25,968 nt of DNA from a virus, in the IMG/VR virus record IMGVR_UViG_3300042864_000424, positions 1 to 25,968 of that record. The stretch is one strand, 5' to 3'. Under the pieces are notes generated by a model. The model was not told where the DNA came from and ran no database searches. It saw only the letters and a list, made by a program, of their open reading frames with translations. The translations under genes and the position numbers were made by a program. This document shows positions 1 through 5,951 of this stretch, piece after piece. Numbering within the stretch: position 1 is the stretch's first letter; each line of letters opens with the position of its first letter.

Positions 1-90
1 AGCGAAAAAGAATATAAAATAGAATATATGACAATGGCAGGATGGAACGAATTTGAAAATCTTTTTCATCAATTTATGGATGAAAACTAA
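1..90 (+). CDS. 3' end of an unidentified gene (partial)
   Basis: An open frame enters from the left edge and ends at a TAA at 88-90, giving 29 residues with the ending ...FHQFMDEN. It contains internal Met codons (residues 10 and 12), but the frame is open to the edge, so the gene is treated as 5'-truncated. A hairpin followed by a T-rich stretch lies just downstream, consistent with the end of a transcription unit. The fragment is too short to assign a function. Confidence 0.5.
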   Translation, partial: SEKEYKIEYMTMAGWNEFENLFHQFMDEN

Positions 91-104
91 AAATAAAAAA
101 AAAC

Positions 105-135
105 AAGAGGGGGGTGTAAACTCCCTCTTTATTAT
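105..135 (+). terminator. Intrinsic terminator-like hairpin
   Basis: AAGAGGG (105-111) pairs with CCCTCTT (123-129) across an 11-base loop, and the 3' arm runs into TTATTATTT. It follows the partial gene. The next start codon is at 157, leaving almost no room for an independent promoter, so partial read-through is likely. Confidence 0.55.
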
Positions 136-156
136 TTACCATTAAAAACAAAACAA

Positions 157-420
157 ATGGAAACAACAATTTTTGCAGTTATGTACTTTGGCAATGCCAA
201 AAGATACCAAGACCTAAACTATGAAATCGAAGCCTTTACAAAGCGCGAAGCCGTTGAAAAATTTTACGAACAAATGCGCAACGAGGATTATTTTCCTGAA
301 GACGAATTTGTTTACGGTGGACTTGTTCGCGACTGTGACGGAAACGTAATTGCTGAGCCAGGCAGCGAAAGCATTGAATACGACGGTGGATATTTTTACG
401 CAGAACCAGTAATTCTTTAA
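157..420 (+). CDS. Hypothetical small acidic phage protein (87 aa)
   Basis: An 87-residue acidic protein with no recognised family. It begins METTIFAVMYFG, carries a lysine/glutamate-rich segment (about residues 28-47), and ends in an aromatic stretch GGYFYAEPVIL. There is no signal peptide or membrane helix. The start is the first ATG, behind an A-rich leader (AAAAACAAAACAA) with no Shine-Dalgarno sequence. It ends two bases before the next ATG at 423, so it is probably co-transcribed with the two following genes. The Tyr/Asp/Glu-rich composition is typical of small phage accessory proteins; no function is proposed. Confidence 0.7.
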   Translation: METTIFAVMYFGNAKRYQDLNYEIEAFTKREAVEKFYEQMRNEDYFPEDEFVYGGLVRDCDGNVIAEPGSESIEYDGGYFYAEPVIL

Positions 421-422
421 TC

Positions 423-620
423 ATGAAATTATATAACAATTTTCAAAAAGAAGTACAAAAGTTTCCAATTATTGCTGGTATGCGATTAGACGGAAAAGGC
501 AACAATAAATTAAAAATTGTTGGTTACAGATGGGTTGAATTTACTTACGACGTTAATCCTGAAGTTGCAGACGATAAATTTATTGTTGGAGAAAAAATAA
601 TTAAAAAGACATTTTTATGA
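423..620 (+). CDS. Hypothetical small protein (65 aa)
   Basis: A short 65-residue protein beginning MKLYNNFQKEVQKFP, with a central basic segment (GKGNNKLKIVGYRW) and a predicted beta-rich pattern (VGYRWVEFTYDV). No family is recognised. Its stop codon overlaps the start of the glucosaminidase gene in an ATGA junction (617-620), which usually means coupled translation. That places it in one transcript with the muralytic enzyme, but there is no motif linking it to lysis. Confidence 0.65.
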   Translation: MKLYNNFQKEVQKFPIIAGMRLDGKGNNKLKIVGYRWVEFTYDVNPEVADDKFIVGEKIIKKTFL

Positions 621-1462
621 AAGAGCCAATCATTGAAACCTACGTCCCACAAAATAAGCGGATGCCATATCAGGTAGCCGCTGGCGTTGGCGTTGCCTTC
701 GTTGTTGGGTTAATTTATTCCCCAATCAACACCCAATACCATTACACCTCATTCGTGCCAGTCGTTGAACGCGACACGGTGTATGTTCACAAAATTACAA
801 CGCTTACATTCCCAGCAAAGGAAGAAAAAAGCGAGGTCAATGAAAAGGCGTATGGCTCAAGGTCATACGGCTGGGAAATAAGGAAAATGAATATTCACGA
901 ATTAAGAAAAAACCTTGAAGGCAAAGGTTTCCGAAACCTTGATAAAATCGACTTATTTAAAATGCGTCGTATATGGCTGGCGTATTCCTACGAAGCCATG
1001 CTTATGAATGTTCATCACTTGACCGACTTCCCAGTGTCCATGATCTATTCCTTTTTCATCATTGAGGCAACCACTTCAGGCGTTGAAACCGAACTTTGGC
1101 GTAAACACGCGAACGCTGGAGGCGTAAAGGCTTTGAAAAATCAAAAGTCGGTGACGTACAAAACACGGGAGGTCATTCGCGGACGCGACAAGTACATTCG
1201 CGCCAAGTTCATGAGTGCAAGCACCACGGAAGAAGGCATGAAGCTTTGGGCAGGCGTTTTGAACTCTGGCAGATACGCGGAATGTAAAAAGGCAAATTAC
1301 AAGTTGAAAGGGATAAAGTTGTATGAAAGCATTTGTAAATGTGTTTACAAAAGCGGGTATCACACGGACACCGATTACAAGTTTCGCGCCTCATTAATGG
1401 CTGAGTTCTGGGAGTTGAAAAAGAATCATTACCCGTTGAAAGGGAAAAGAGATGAATTTTAA
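617..1462 (+). CDS. Membrane-anchored glucosaminidase-type muralytic enzyme
   Basis: A 281-residue protein with one hydrophobic segment near the N-terminus (about residues 19-36) preceded by Lys/Arg, so a signal anchor or SAR-type helix. Residues 51-95 look like a linker. The C-terminal half (about 115-275) resembles phage and FlgJ-like glucosaminidase domains: SMIYSFFIIEATTSG carries a candidate catalytic Glu150, then HANAGGVKAL, a region where a Phe/Met-Ser pattern and a Trp211 precede LNSGRYAECK, then KCVYKSGYHTDTDYKF, matching the usual end of the fold. It would cleave peptidoglycan glycan strands from the periplasmic side or from the virion. The amidase and holin lie on the opposite strand, so the two wall enzymes sit in different transcription units. 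The family call rests on motif spacing and is moderately sure. Confidence 0.6.
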   Translation: MKEPIIETYVPQNKRMPYQVAAGVGVAFVVGLIYSPINTQYHYTSFVPVVERDTVYVHKITTLTFPAKEEKSEVNEKAYGSRSYGWEIRKMNIHELRKNLEGKGFRNLDKIDLFKMRRIWLAYSYEAMLMNVHHLTDFPVSMIYSFFIIEATTSGVETELWRKHANAGGVKALKNQKSVTYKTREVIRGRDKYIRAKFMSASTTEEGMKLWAGVLNSGRYAECKKANYKLKGIKLYESICKCVYKSGYHTDTDYKFRASLMAEFWELKKNHYPLKGKRDEF

Positions 1463-1481
1463 ATTATTTTGCATTTATTTT

Positions 1482-1523
1482 TGTAAATATTTTTTTGTTT
1501 AAATATTACTTTGTATATTTACA
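1482..1523 (+). promoter_or_regulatory. Candidate promoter/operator with 9-bp inverted repeat
   Basis: The gap 1463-1568 is very AT-rich. TGTAAATAT (1482-1490) and ATATTTACA (1515-1523) are perfect inverted repeats with 24 bases between. Between them lies TTACTTTG (1506-1513), close to the Bacteroidota -7 element TAnnTTTG, with a TTTTTG about 22 bases upstream that could serve as the -33 element. This is the only sizeable plus-strand gap without a terminator, so a promoter for the 206-aa gene at 1569 is reasonable. The match to the consensus is imperfect. Confidence 0.35.
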
Positions 1524-1547
1524 TATCGAAAGAACGAAACGATATTT

Positions 1548-1564
1548 CACACAACAAAAACAAA
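1548..1564 (+). repeat. A-rich leader repeat, copy 1
   Basis: CACACAACAAAAACAAA lies immediately 5' of the ATG at 1569. The same 17 bases occur at 2234-2250 just upstream of the ATG at 2256. This probably acts as an unstructured A-rich translation leader of the kind Bacteroidota use in place of Shine-Dalgarno sites. Confidence 0.6.
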
Positions 1565-1568
1565 CGTC

Positions 1569-2189
1569 ATGATCTCAATTAACATTTTAGCTCCAAAATC
1601 AGAACTTAGAACATCTTTAAAATCTTACATGGCTGTAAAGAATGACCAGCCAGTTATTTTCAAAAAAACCGCCAACAAATTCTTTGCAGAAAATGGCATA
1701 GAATTACAAGACGCTTCGATGGTTATCATAAAAGACGGCATTTACTGGATGTTAAAGCACACAATATACAAAGGCTACAAAGGTAAAAGAATCGAGGAGG
1801 CATCATATCTTCCGATAGTTGACGTACAGGAAGAAGTAACAACTGCACCAGTAAGCGCAAAAGAAGTGTTCAATTCTATCAATTTTATTAACCCAACAAA
1901 AAATCATGTAAGCTCAGTTGGCTCTTATGTTAGCGAGGCAAGATTAGACGCGATTGCAACGAAGATAAGCGAAATTAAATCTTACCTTCCTGAGGGTTCA
2001 TTGGCTCTAAACATCTTAACAAGCCAGTCAACATTTACTGACAAGCAACTTTGGGTAATTGCTTATGCGCTTGTAAAAACTAATTACCGCCCATCTGCCA
2101 CAAAAAAAGCAGACAAAAACGAGCTACCAACACGCCGCTTAAAATATGTTGACGGCAAATTTTTCACCGAAGAAATTGTTTACGCTTAA
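1569..2189 (+). CDS. Hypothetical phage protein (206 aa)
   Basis: A soluble 206-residue protein beginning MISINILAPKSELR. The N-terminal about 80 residues look like an alpha/beta module (SMVIIKDGIYWMLKH, then a Lys/Gly-rich loop KGYKGKRIEE). A linker rich in Val/Thr/Ala follows (about 85-100), then a mostly helical C-terminal half (LDAIATKISEIKSYL, DKQLWVIAYALVK). The basic end (TRRLKYVDGKFF) could contact nucleic acid, but no known family is recognised. It is first behind the promoter-like inverted repeat and is followed by a strong terminator, so it is probably a monocistronic, highly expressed gene, at least in part. Function unknown. Confidence 0.75.
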   Translation: MISINILAPKSELRTSLKSYMAVKNDQPVIFKKTANKFFAENGIELQDASMVIIKDGIYWMLKHTIYKGYKGKRIEEASYLPIVDVQEEVTTAPVSAKEVFNSINFINPTKNHVSSVGSYVSEARLDAIATKISEIKSYLPEGSLALNILTSQSTFTDKQLWVIAYALVKTNYRPSATKKADKNELPTRRLKYVDGKFFTEEIVYA

Positions 2190-2202
2190 TAATTGTTTCA
2201 CA

Positions 2203-2232
2203 GGGCAGCGCCCCCAGCTGCCCCTTTTTTTT
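2203..2232 (+). terminator. Strong intrinsic terminator
   Basis: GGGCAGC (2203-2209) and GCTGCCC (2217-2223) form a GC-rich 7-bp stem with a 7-base loop, followed after one C by eight T (2225-2232). It ends the transcript of the 206-aa gene. The next start codon (2256) is only about 24 bases away, which argues for read-through or attenuation. Confidence 0.85.
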
Positions 2233-2233
2233 A

Positions 2234-2250
2234 CACACAACAAAAACAAA
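2234..2250 (+). repeat. A-rich leader repeat, copy 2
   Basis: Exact second copy of the 17-base leader found at 1548-1564, again directly upstream of a start codon (ATG 2256). It supports choosing 2256 rather than the in-frame ATG at 2193 as the start of the membrane protein gene. Confidence 0.6.
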
Positions 2251-2255
2251 ATCAA

Positions 2256-2804
2256 ATGGAAAAGAATTTCACAAACACACAATTTAAATGGACATTCGAA
2301 AATATTTCGGATAACATTCCAACCATCATGCTTTTAACCATTATTCTAACGTATGGCATCAATGCCTACTTAACCGCCATTTTTCTCCCTATTGACTTTT
2401 GGCTTGCGATCATTGCCGCCAGTATTTTGCAACTCGGACGCTTCGCCGTGGTTTTCATGGATTTCTTGAATCCAACCAAAGGAAGGAGTACTTATCCGCC
2501 GAAGATTGCCCTGGGTGCAACCCTTGTGGCATTGGTTGAAATCTTCTTTGGCTTGCAGGAAAAGTACGAAGGCGGCGAATTTATCACCATGTTTTTATTT
2601 GTCGGCACCATCGTTGTTTTCGGTTATTTACTTGAAATCAACTTTGTTGACAAGGGCGTGGAGGCTTATGGTATCAATGCACCTGAGCCAAAGCCAAAGC
2701 GCAAAAGGAAACCACGCGTAAAGGTTGAGGCAAAAGAAAACAATGAAACCACGGGAACAACGGCAAAAAACTTTGTATCTTCATTTAAAACAATAACACT
2801 TTGA
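2256..2804 (+). CDS. Four-helix membrane protein with basic tail (182 aa)
   Basis: An integral membrane protein of unknown role. Four hydrophobic segments are visible at about residues 21-42, 46-70, 84-100 and 109-130, followed by a cytoplasmic-looking Lys/Arg/Pro-rich tail (PKPKRKRKPRVKVEAK, about 145-160) and a Thr/Asn-rich end. ATG 2256 is chosen because the longer in-frame start at 2193 would translate through the terminator hairpin and because 2256 has the A-rich leader. The topology could suit a holin-like or superinfection-related inner-membrane protein, but no family motif supports either. Its stop overlaps the TTG start of the resolvase-like gene. Confidence 0.7.
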   Translation: MEKNFTNTQFKWTFENISDNIPTIMLLTIILTYGINAYLTAIFLPIDFWLAIIAASILQLGRFAVVFMDFLNPTKGRSTYPPKIALGATLVALVEIFFGLQEKYEGGEFITMFLFVGTIVVFGYLLEINFVDKGVEAYGINAPEPKPKRKRKPRVKVEAKENNETTGTTAKNFVSSFKTITL

Positions 2805-3277
2805 GGACACTGATAGGCGTTGACCCAGCGTTAAGAATAAAGGGAATGGCGGTTTGCATTATTGCAGACCGCACCATGATTTTTAAAAGGTATAAAAGGT
2901 TTGTCGATTTTATCGGCGACGTTATAACCTGGGTGACATACGAAAACCCCATTGTTTTAGTGGAAGATTCAAGCCTCCAGAATGTGACCTTTAATAATTC
3001 AATCAACCGCGCGATCCTTTCTCGAATGTCCCGCAACGTTGGCATGAATCAAGCCTCTTCCAGGATTGCTTATGAATGGATAAAGGAACATGACATTGAA
3101 GCCTATAATATTAGCCCTGAAGCAAAGGGTAAAAAGTTTAATAAAGACGTCTTTATGCGAGTTGTCGCAAGTGAGCGATTGAAATTTGAACCAGATTTTA
3201 AACCCGCCAAAATAAGTCAAGATGAAATCGACGCTTTCTTTCTTGCGCTTATGGCAAAAAATTATATCAAAAGATGA
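2801..3277 (+). CDS. RuvC-like (RNase H fold) Holliday junction resolvase
   Basis: A 158-residue protein with the layout of RuvC-type nucleases: an N-terminal IGVDP strand with Asp8, VLVEDSS with Glu55 and Asp56, and a C-terminal QDEIDAFFLALMA helix with Asp141 and Asp144. These acidic residues would bind two metal ions and cleave branched DNA during phage recombination or before packaging. The start is TTG at 2801, overlapping the previous stop as TTGA; the next Met (residue 16) would remove catalytic Asp8, which supports the TTG. The length is close to bacterial RuvC (about 170 aa). The fold call is fairly sure; the exact substrate is inferred. Confidence 0.72.
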   Translation: MRTLIGVDPALRIKGMAVCIIADRTMIFKRYKRFVDFIGDVITWVTYENPIVLVEDSSLQNVTFNNSINRAILSRMSRNVGMNQASSRIAYEWIKEHDIEAYNISPEAKGKKFNKDVFMRVVASERLKFEPDFKPAKISQDEIDAFFLALMAKNYIKR

Positions 3278-3516
3278 AAAATCTTGAAACAAAAGCAAAC
3301 GATCCAATACACAACGTTATTAATTCAAAAAAGGATTATTCGGACGATAATATTTATAAAAGTAATGGTCTAACCAAACGCGAATACTTTGCATCAATGG
3401 CAATGCAAGGAATAATAAGTAACAAAGATGGACTTGATATTAAAATTGAACGCATTGTTGAAAGTGCGGTCGACACGGCAGACGCCTTAATTGAGGAACT
3501 AAACAAAACAAAGTAA
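3274..3516 (+). CDS. Hypothetical small phage protein, GLTKREYFASMAMQG motif (80 aa)
   Basis: An 80-residue protein with a central motif GLTKREYFASMAMQGI (about residues 32-47) and a helical end AVDTADALIEELNK. I recognise this arrangement from many small phage and prophage proteins annotated only as hypothetical; its biochemical role is not known to me. The start overlaps the resolvase stop as ATGA, and the next gene starts two bases after its stop (TAAGATG), so these genes are co-transcribed. No membrane segment or nucleic-acid-binding motif is visible. Confidence 0.75.
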   Translation: MKNLETKANDPIHNVINSKKDYSDDNIYKSNGLTKREYFASMAMQGIISNKDGLDIKIERIVESAVDTADALIEELNKTK

Positions 3517-3517
3517 G

Positions 3518-3802
3518 ATGAAAAATAACGAAATAACAGACGGATTAACCAATGAACAATGGAAGGAAGCGCAAAGATGTTTCAACGCTCGCCCAGCTCC
3601 GATAAGATTTGCCGACACGGTAAATAGCAAACAATCGGTAATAAATTTTTACCTTAATCCTTTGATTCCTGAGACCATGCCCACCTATCAATCAATGAAT
3701 AAAGAAAGAATGGTTAGCATTTGTTACCAACTTTATCACTCAAAGGAAACCGATACTTTAAAAGAATCAGCCGCAAAGCTTATAAAACTTATAATTGATT
3801 GA
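3518..3802 (+). CDS. Hypothetical protein (94 aa), last gene of plus-strand block
   Basis: A 94-residue soluble protein beginning MKNNEITDGLTNEQWKEAQ, with a Pro-rich middle (NARPAPIRF, PLIPETMPTY) and a helical, Lys-rich C-terminus (KESAAKLIKLIID). No family is recognised. It follows the previous gene by two bases and is the last plus-strand gene before the convergent terminator, so it is probably the distal gene of the 2256-3802 unit. Confidence 0.65.
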   Translation: MKNNEITDGLTNEQWKEAQRCFNARPAPIRFADTVNSKQSVINFYLNPLIPETMPTYQSMNKERMVSICYQLYHSKETDTLKESAAKLIKLIID

Positions 3803-3836
3803 TTACTAATTTGTTGAATTGTTGATGTGTATATCG

Positions 3837-3864
3837 GGGCTGGCATTTGAACCAGCCCTTTTTT
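3837..3864 (+). terminator. Convergent intrinsic terminator
   Basis: GGGCTGG (3837-3843) and CCAGCCC (3852-3858) form a 7-bp stem with an 8-base loop, followed by six T (3859-3864). It closes the plus-strand block and lies just beyond the amidase stop on the other strand. On the minus strand the stem is not followed by a U-run, so it works mainly for plus-strand transcripts. Confidence 0.85.
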
Positions 3865-3866
3865 AT

Positions 3867-4529
3867 TTAAAAGATTACCCCTTGCGTCTTCGCGTAATCC
3901 ACGACTGCCCGTGCATGAGACAAAGCCAACGTATTTTGAAACACAGGGTCAAACATCATTAAGGCATCATGGTAATTTGTAAAGAAGCCGTTTTCGCTTA
4001 AGACCGCTGGCATATTGGTTTGGGTAATGACAAAGAAACTTTCCTCCTTGTCCTTATCGCCATCCGTGGTATCCATGCGATAAACCCATTTTGGAAAAGC
4101 CTCCTGAACCTCTTTAAAAAGAAACTCCGCGTAAATATCCGAACGCGTTTTGCCCTTGCTGGTGAACACCTCGAAGCCCCTTGCATTGGGCGACGTTGCC
4201 GCGTTGCCGTGGATGCTGAGGTATAACGAAGCCTCATAATTCTGGGCGTTTATATTTGCCTTCGCCACGCGCTTTGTCAATGATACGTCCAAGACAGGAT
4301 CGTACACGCGAACCACGGAAAACCCCCAGTCAATCAAATACTGCTCAATCTTTGCCGCAACGTCACGGTTAAACACGCCTTCAAAGAACCATCCGTAACC
4401 GTGGAACTTTGCGTTGTTATGCTGAGCGCACTTTGAAGGATACGTGGTATAATTGTAAGGTAATTTTTTCTTTGCGTCAATGCCTCCGTGACCCGCGTCG
4501 AGGAAAACACAAAATTTAGATGCTTTCAT
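3867..4529 (-). CDS. N-acetylmuramoyl-L-alanine amidase endolysin (Amidase_3 family)
   Basis: A 220-residue zinc amidase that cuts the bond between N-acetylmuramic acid and L-alanine in peptidoglycan at the end of infection. The Amidase_3 signatures are all present: FLDAGHGG with His14, FEGVFNRDVA with Glu50, LYLSIHGNA with His107 (zinc ligands), and PAVLSENGFF with catalytic Glu179. The fold spans nearly the whole length, with no signal peptide and no wall-binding domain, so it needs the nearby holin to reach the periplasm. It is the last gene of the minus-strand late operon, and a hairpin (4545-4572) separates it from the 97-aa gene upstream. Confident family assignment. Confidence 0.92.
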   Translation of the reverse strand: MKASKFCVFLDAGHGGIDAKKKLPYNYTTYPSKCAQHNNAKFHGYGWFFEGVFNRDVAAKIEQYLIDWGFSVVRVYDPVLDVSLTKRVAKANINAQNYEASLYLSIHGNAATSPNARGFEVFTSKGKTRSDIYAEFLFKEVQEAFPKWVYRMDTTDGDKDKEESFFVITQTNMPAVLSENGFFTNYHDALMMFDPVFQNTLALSHARAVVDYAKTQGVIF

Positions 4530-4544
4530 ATTTTGATATTTTTA

Positions 4545-4572
4545 AGGGCGATGCAAGTCAATGCACCGCCCT
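4545..4572 (-). terminator. Terminator-like hairpin upstream of the amidase gene
   Basis: In the minus-strand RNA, 4572-4562 pairs with 4555-4545 over 11 bp (one G-U pair) around the loop UUGACU. It is followed by UUAAAAAUAU, only a weak U-tract. The hairpin sits 15 bases before the amidase start. It may reduce or delay amidase expression, or act as an RNA processing or stability element. Confidence 0.45.
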
Positions 4573-4612
4573 GTAAAACGCATAAGGTAGCGAATCCTGC
4601 TGCGCCTATTTC

Positions 4613-4906
4613 TTACAAACGAAATCCAATGAGTGAAAAAGCTGCAGAAACCAAAGAAAACTTAGGAGGTAAATTTACAGAAATTTCCTTCCCAGCGCAC
4701 TCCCTTGATGTCTCCTTAATCTTATCCCAAATTATTTGAGCAAGTTGGATATATTCGCGCCAGGTGAACTTCACTTTATTGCCTTCAAGATGAACGTTTA
4801 TCTCCGAAGCCAGCTCCGCAAAGTTCATTGAGTAACAAGCCACGTCACCCATTGGTGACTTTATCCCATCTGCATTTTTCAATGCCTCTTTTAAATTAGT
4901 CTGCAT
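4613..4906 (-). CDS. Hypothetical protein in the lysis cassette (97 aa)
   Basis: A 97-residue protein between holin and amidase. It begins MQTNLKEALKNADGIKS, has a mostly helical middle (FTWREYIQLAQIIWDKIKE, about residues 47-65), and ends in a mildly hydrophobic, positively charged tail (KFSLVSAAFSLIGFRL). There is no N-terminal signal, no lipobox cysteine and no clear transmembrane helix, so it is not a recognisable spanin. Position suggests a lysis accessory or holin-regulating role, but sequence alone does not show that. It starts 10 bases after the holin stop. Confidence 0.6.
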   Translation of the reverse strand: MQTNLKEALKNADGIKSPMGDVACYSMNFAELASEINVHLEGNKVKFTWREYIQLAQIIWDKIKETSRECAGKEISVNLPPKFSLVSAAFSLIGFRL

Positions 4907-4916
4907 ATTATTTATT

Positions 4917-5321
4917 TTAACGATTAAAAAAACGTGTGATTAAAACGCCAAGGTTTACACCTGTTATGCGTTTAATATTTTCCGAAATAGAATAAAGCTC
5001 CACCGTTGCAATTAAGAACGCCGCCATGTACGTTATGTTGAACGGAAGGCTAAAAGTATTTCTTGCACCCTCGAATATCAGGATGCCACAAAAATATACA
5101 ACTATCTTTTCCATTGTCCGATATAACCCTTTGCTATTTATCTTTTGTTGCTCCTTCTTTGCCGCGAGGATTCCCGTTGCCATGTCAGCAAAAACAACAA
5201 ATACCGTAAAAATCAAAAATCCCTTTATTGGTATGAAAAAAGATGCCACCCAGCCAAAACAAATAGCGTATGTTATCTTCTCCCATCCGAGGTGCAAAAA
5301 GTTTATTAAGGTTGTTTTCAT
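4917..5321 (-). CDS. Phage holin (Phage_holin_4_1 / toxin-secretion family)
   Basis: A 134-residue membrane protein that would form the timed inner-membrane lesion releasing the amidase. Hydrophobic segments occur at about residues 14-30, 33-53, 73-86 and 96-110. The family hallmark follows the second helix: FADMATGILAAKKEQQKINSKGLYRTMEK (given here as FADMATGILA at about 44-53 and INSKGLYRTMEK at about 61-72), and then ELYSISENIKRITG near 107-120. It overlaps the upstream 204-aa gene by ATGA, and the amidase lies two genes downstream, the expected lysis context. Assignment is confident. Confidence 0.88.
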   Translation of the reverse strand: MKTTLINFLHLGWEKITYAICFGWVASFFIPIKGFLIFTVFVVFADMATGILAAKKEQQKINSKGLYRTMEKIVVYFCGILIFEGARNTFSLPFNITYMAAFLIATVELYSISENIKRITGVNLGVLITRFFNR

Positions 5322-5932
5322 CGAGTTACTTTTAACTGCCTCAAAATTATTTTACCATCCTGTGAAATATACCTATTTTTTGCCTCCTCCCAATATAAAT
5401 CAATAAATTGCCCTAACACTGGATAACTAATTAATCTTATGGCAAACTTTGAAAATACAATAGCATTTTTTGGCGTTGAACCTTCGACAATGTACCTGAA
5501 TGCACTTGTATTTTTATTGTAATTAAAGTCAACGGCTAAGGTTGTTGTAAGTGCGTTTATCTGCCATTTGTTATCTGTGTAAAATGCCTCATTGTTTTTT
5601 AAAATGGTATCCAATGGATTTTTGCCTGTTAATTCTTGAATGTTATTATTCTCTCTTATGGCTGCTGTTGTTTTCCTTCCGAAGTCATAATAAGCAATTA
5701 CCTTGTCAGCAAAGTTATTTGCATTGTTTTCAAAACTTGCCATAGCACCATTATATAGTTGACTTGTATCACCAATAATAGAAGCCTTTTCATAATATCC
5801 ACCTTCGGTATAATCTGCACGGTAAATAAGGTAATAAGCATTGTCAATAATTTTAACATACGATGTATCAAAAGTGATAGATTGTGCACTTAATTGAGAT
5901 ACAAATAATAAAAAGAAAATGATTTGTTTCAT
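5318..5932 (-). CDS. Secreted hypothetical protein between tail fibre and holin (204 aa)
   Basis: ATG 5932 is chosen: it gives a clean Sec signal peptide, MKQIIFFLLFVSQLSAQ, with likely cleavage after Ala or Gln near residue 16-17. The longer in-frame start at 6052 would lie inside the fibre gene and bury this signal. The mature part has no recognised domain; it is rich in Tyr/Asn/Asp with beta-type patterns (YYLIYRADYTEGGYY, TTTLAVDFNYNK). There is no cysteine lipobox. It ends in an ATGA overlap with the holin. It could be periplasmic and act in lysis or superinfection exclusion, or be a fibre-associated factor; the sequence does not decide. This stretch is more AT-rich than the head genes. 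Confidence 0.7.
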   Translation of the reverse strand: MKQIIFFLLFVSQLSAQSITFDTSYVKIIDNAYYLIYRADYTEGGYYEKASIIGDTSQLYNGAMASFENNANNFADKVIAYYDFGRKTTAAIRENNNIQELTGKNPLDTILKNNEAFYTDNKWQINALTTTLAVDFNYNKNTSAFRYIVEGSTPKNAIVFSKFAIRLISYPVLGQFIDLYWEEAKNRYISQDGKIILRQLKVTR

Positions 5933-5951
5933 GTTTATTTTTTTAAGTTTA

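Noticed and set aside
2193-2255. Upstream in-frame start for the membrane protein at 2193
   Set aside because: It would translate through the terminator hairpin; ATG 2256 has an A-rich leader matching another gene.
4613-4906. 97-aa lysis-cassette protein as a spanin
   Set aside because: No signal peptide, lipobox or clear transmembrane helix.
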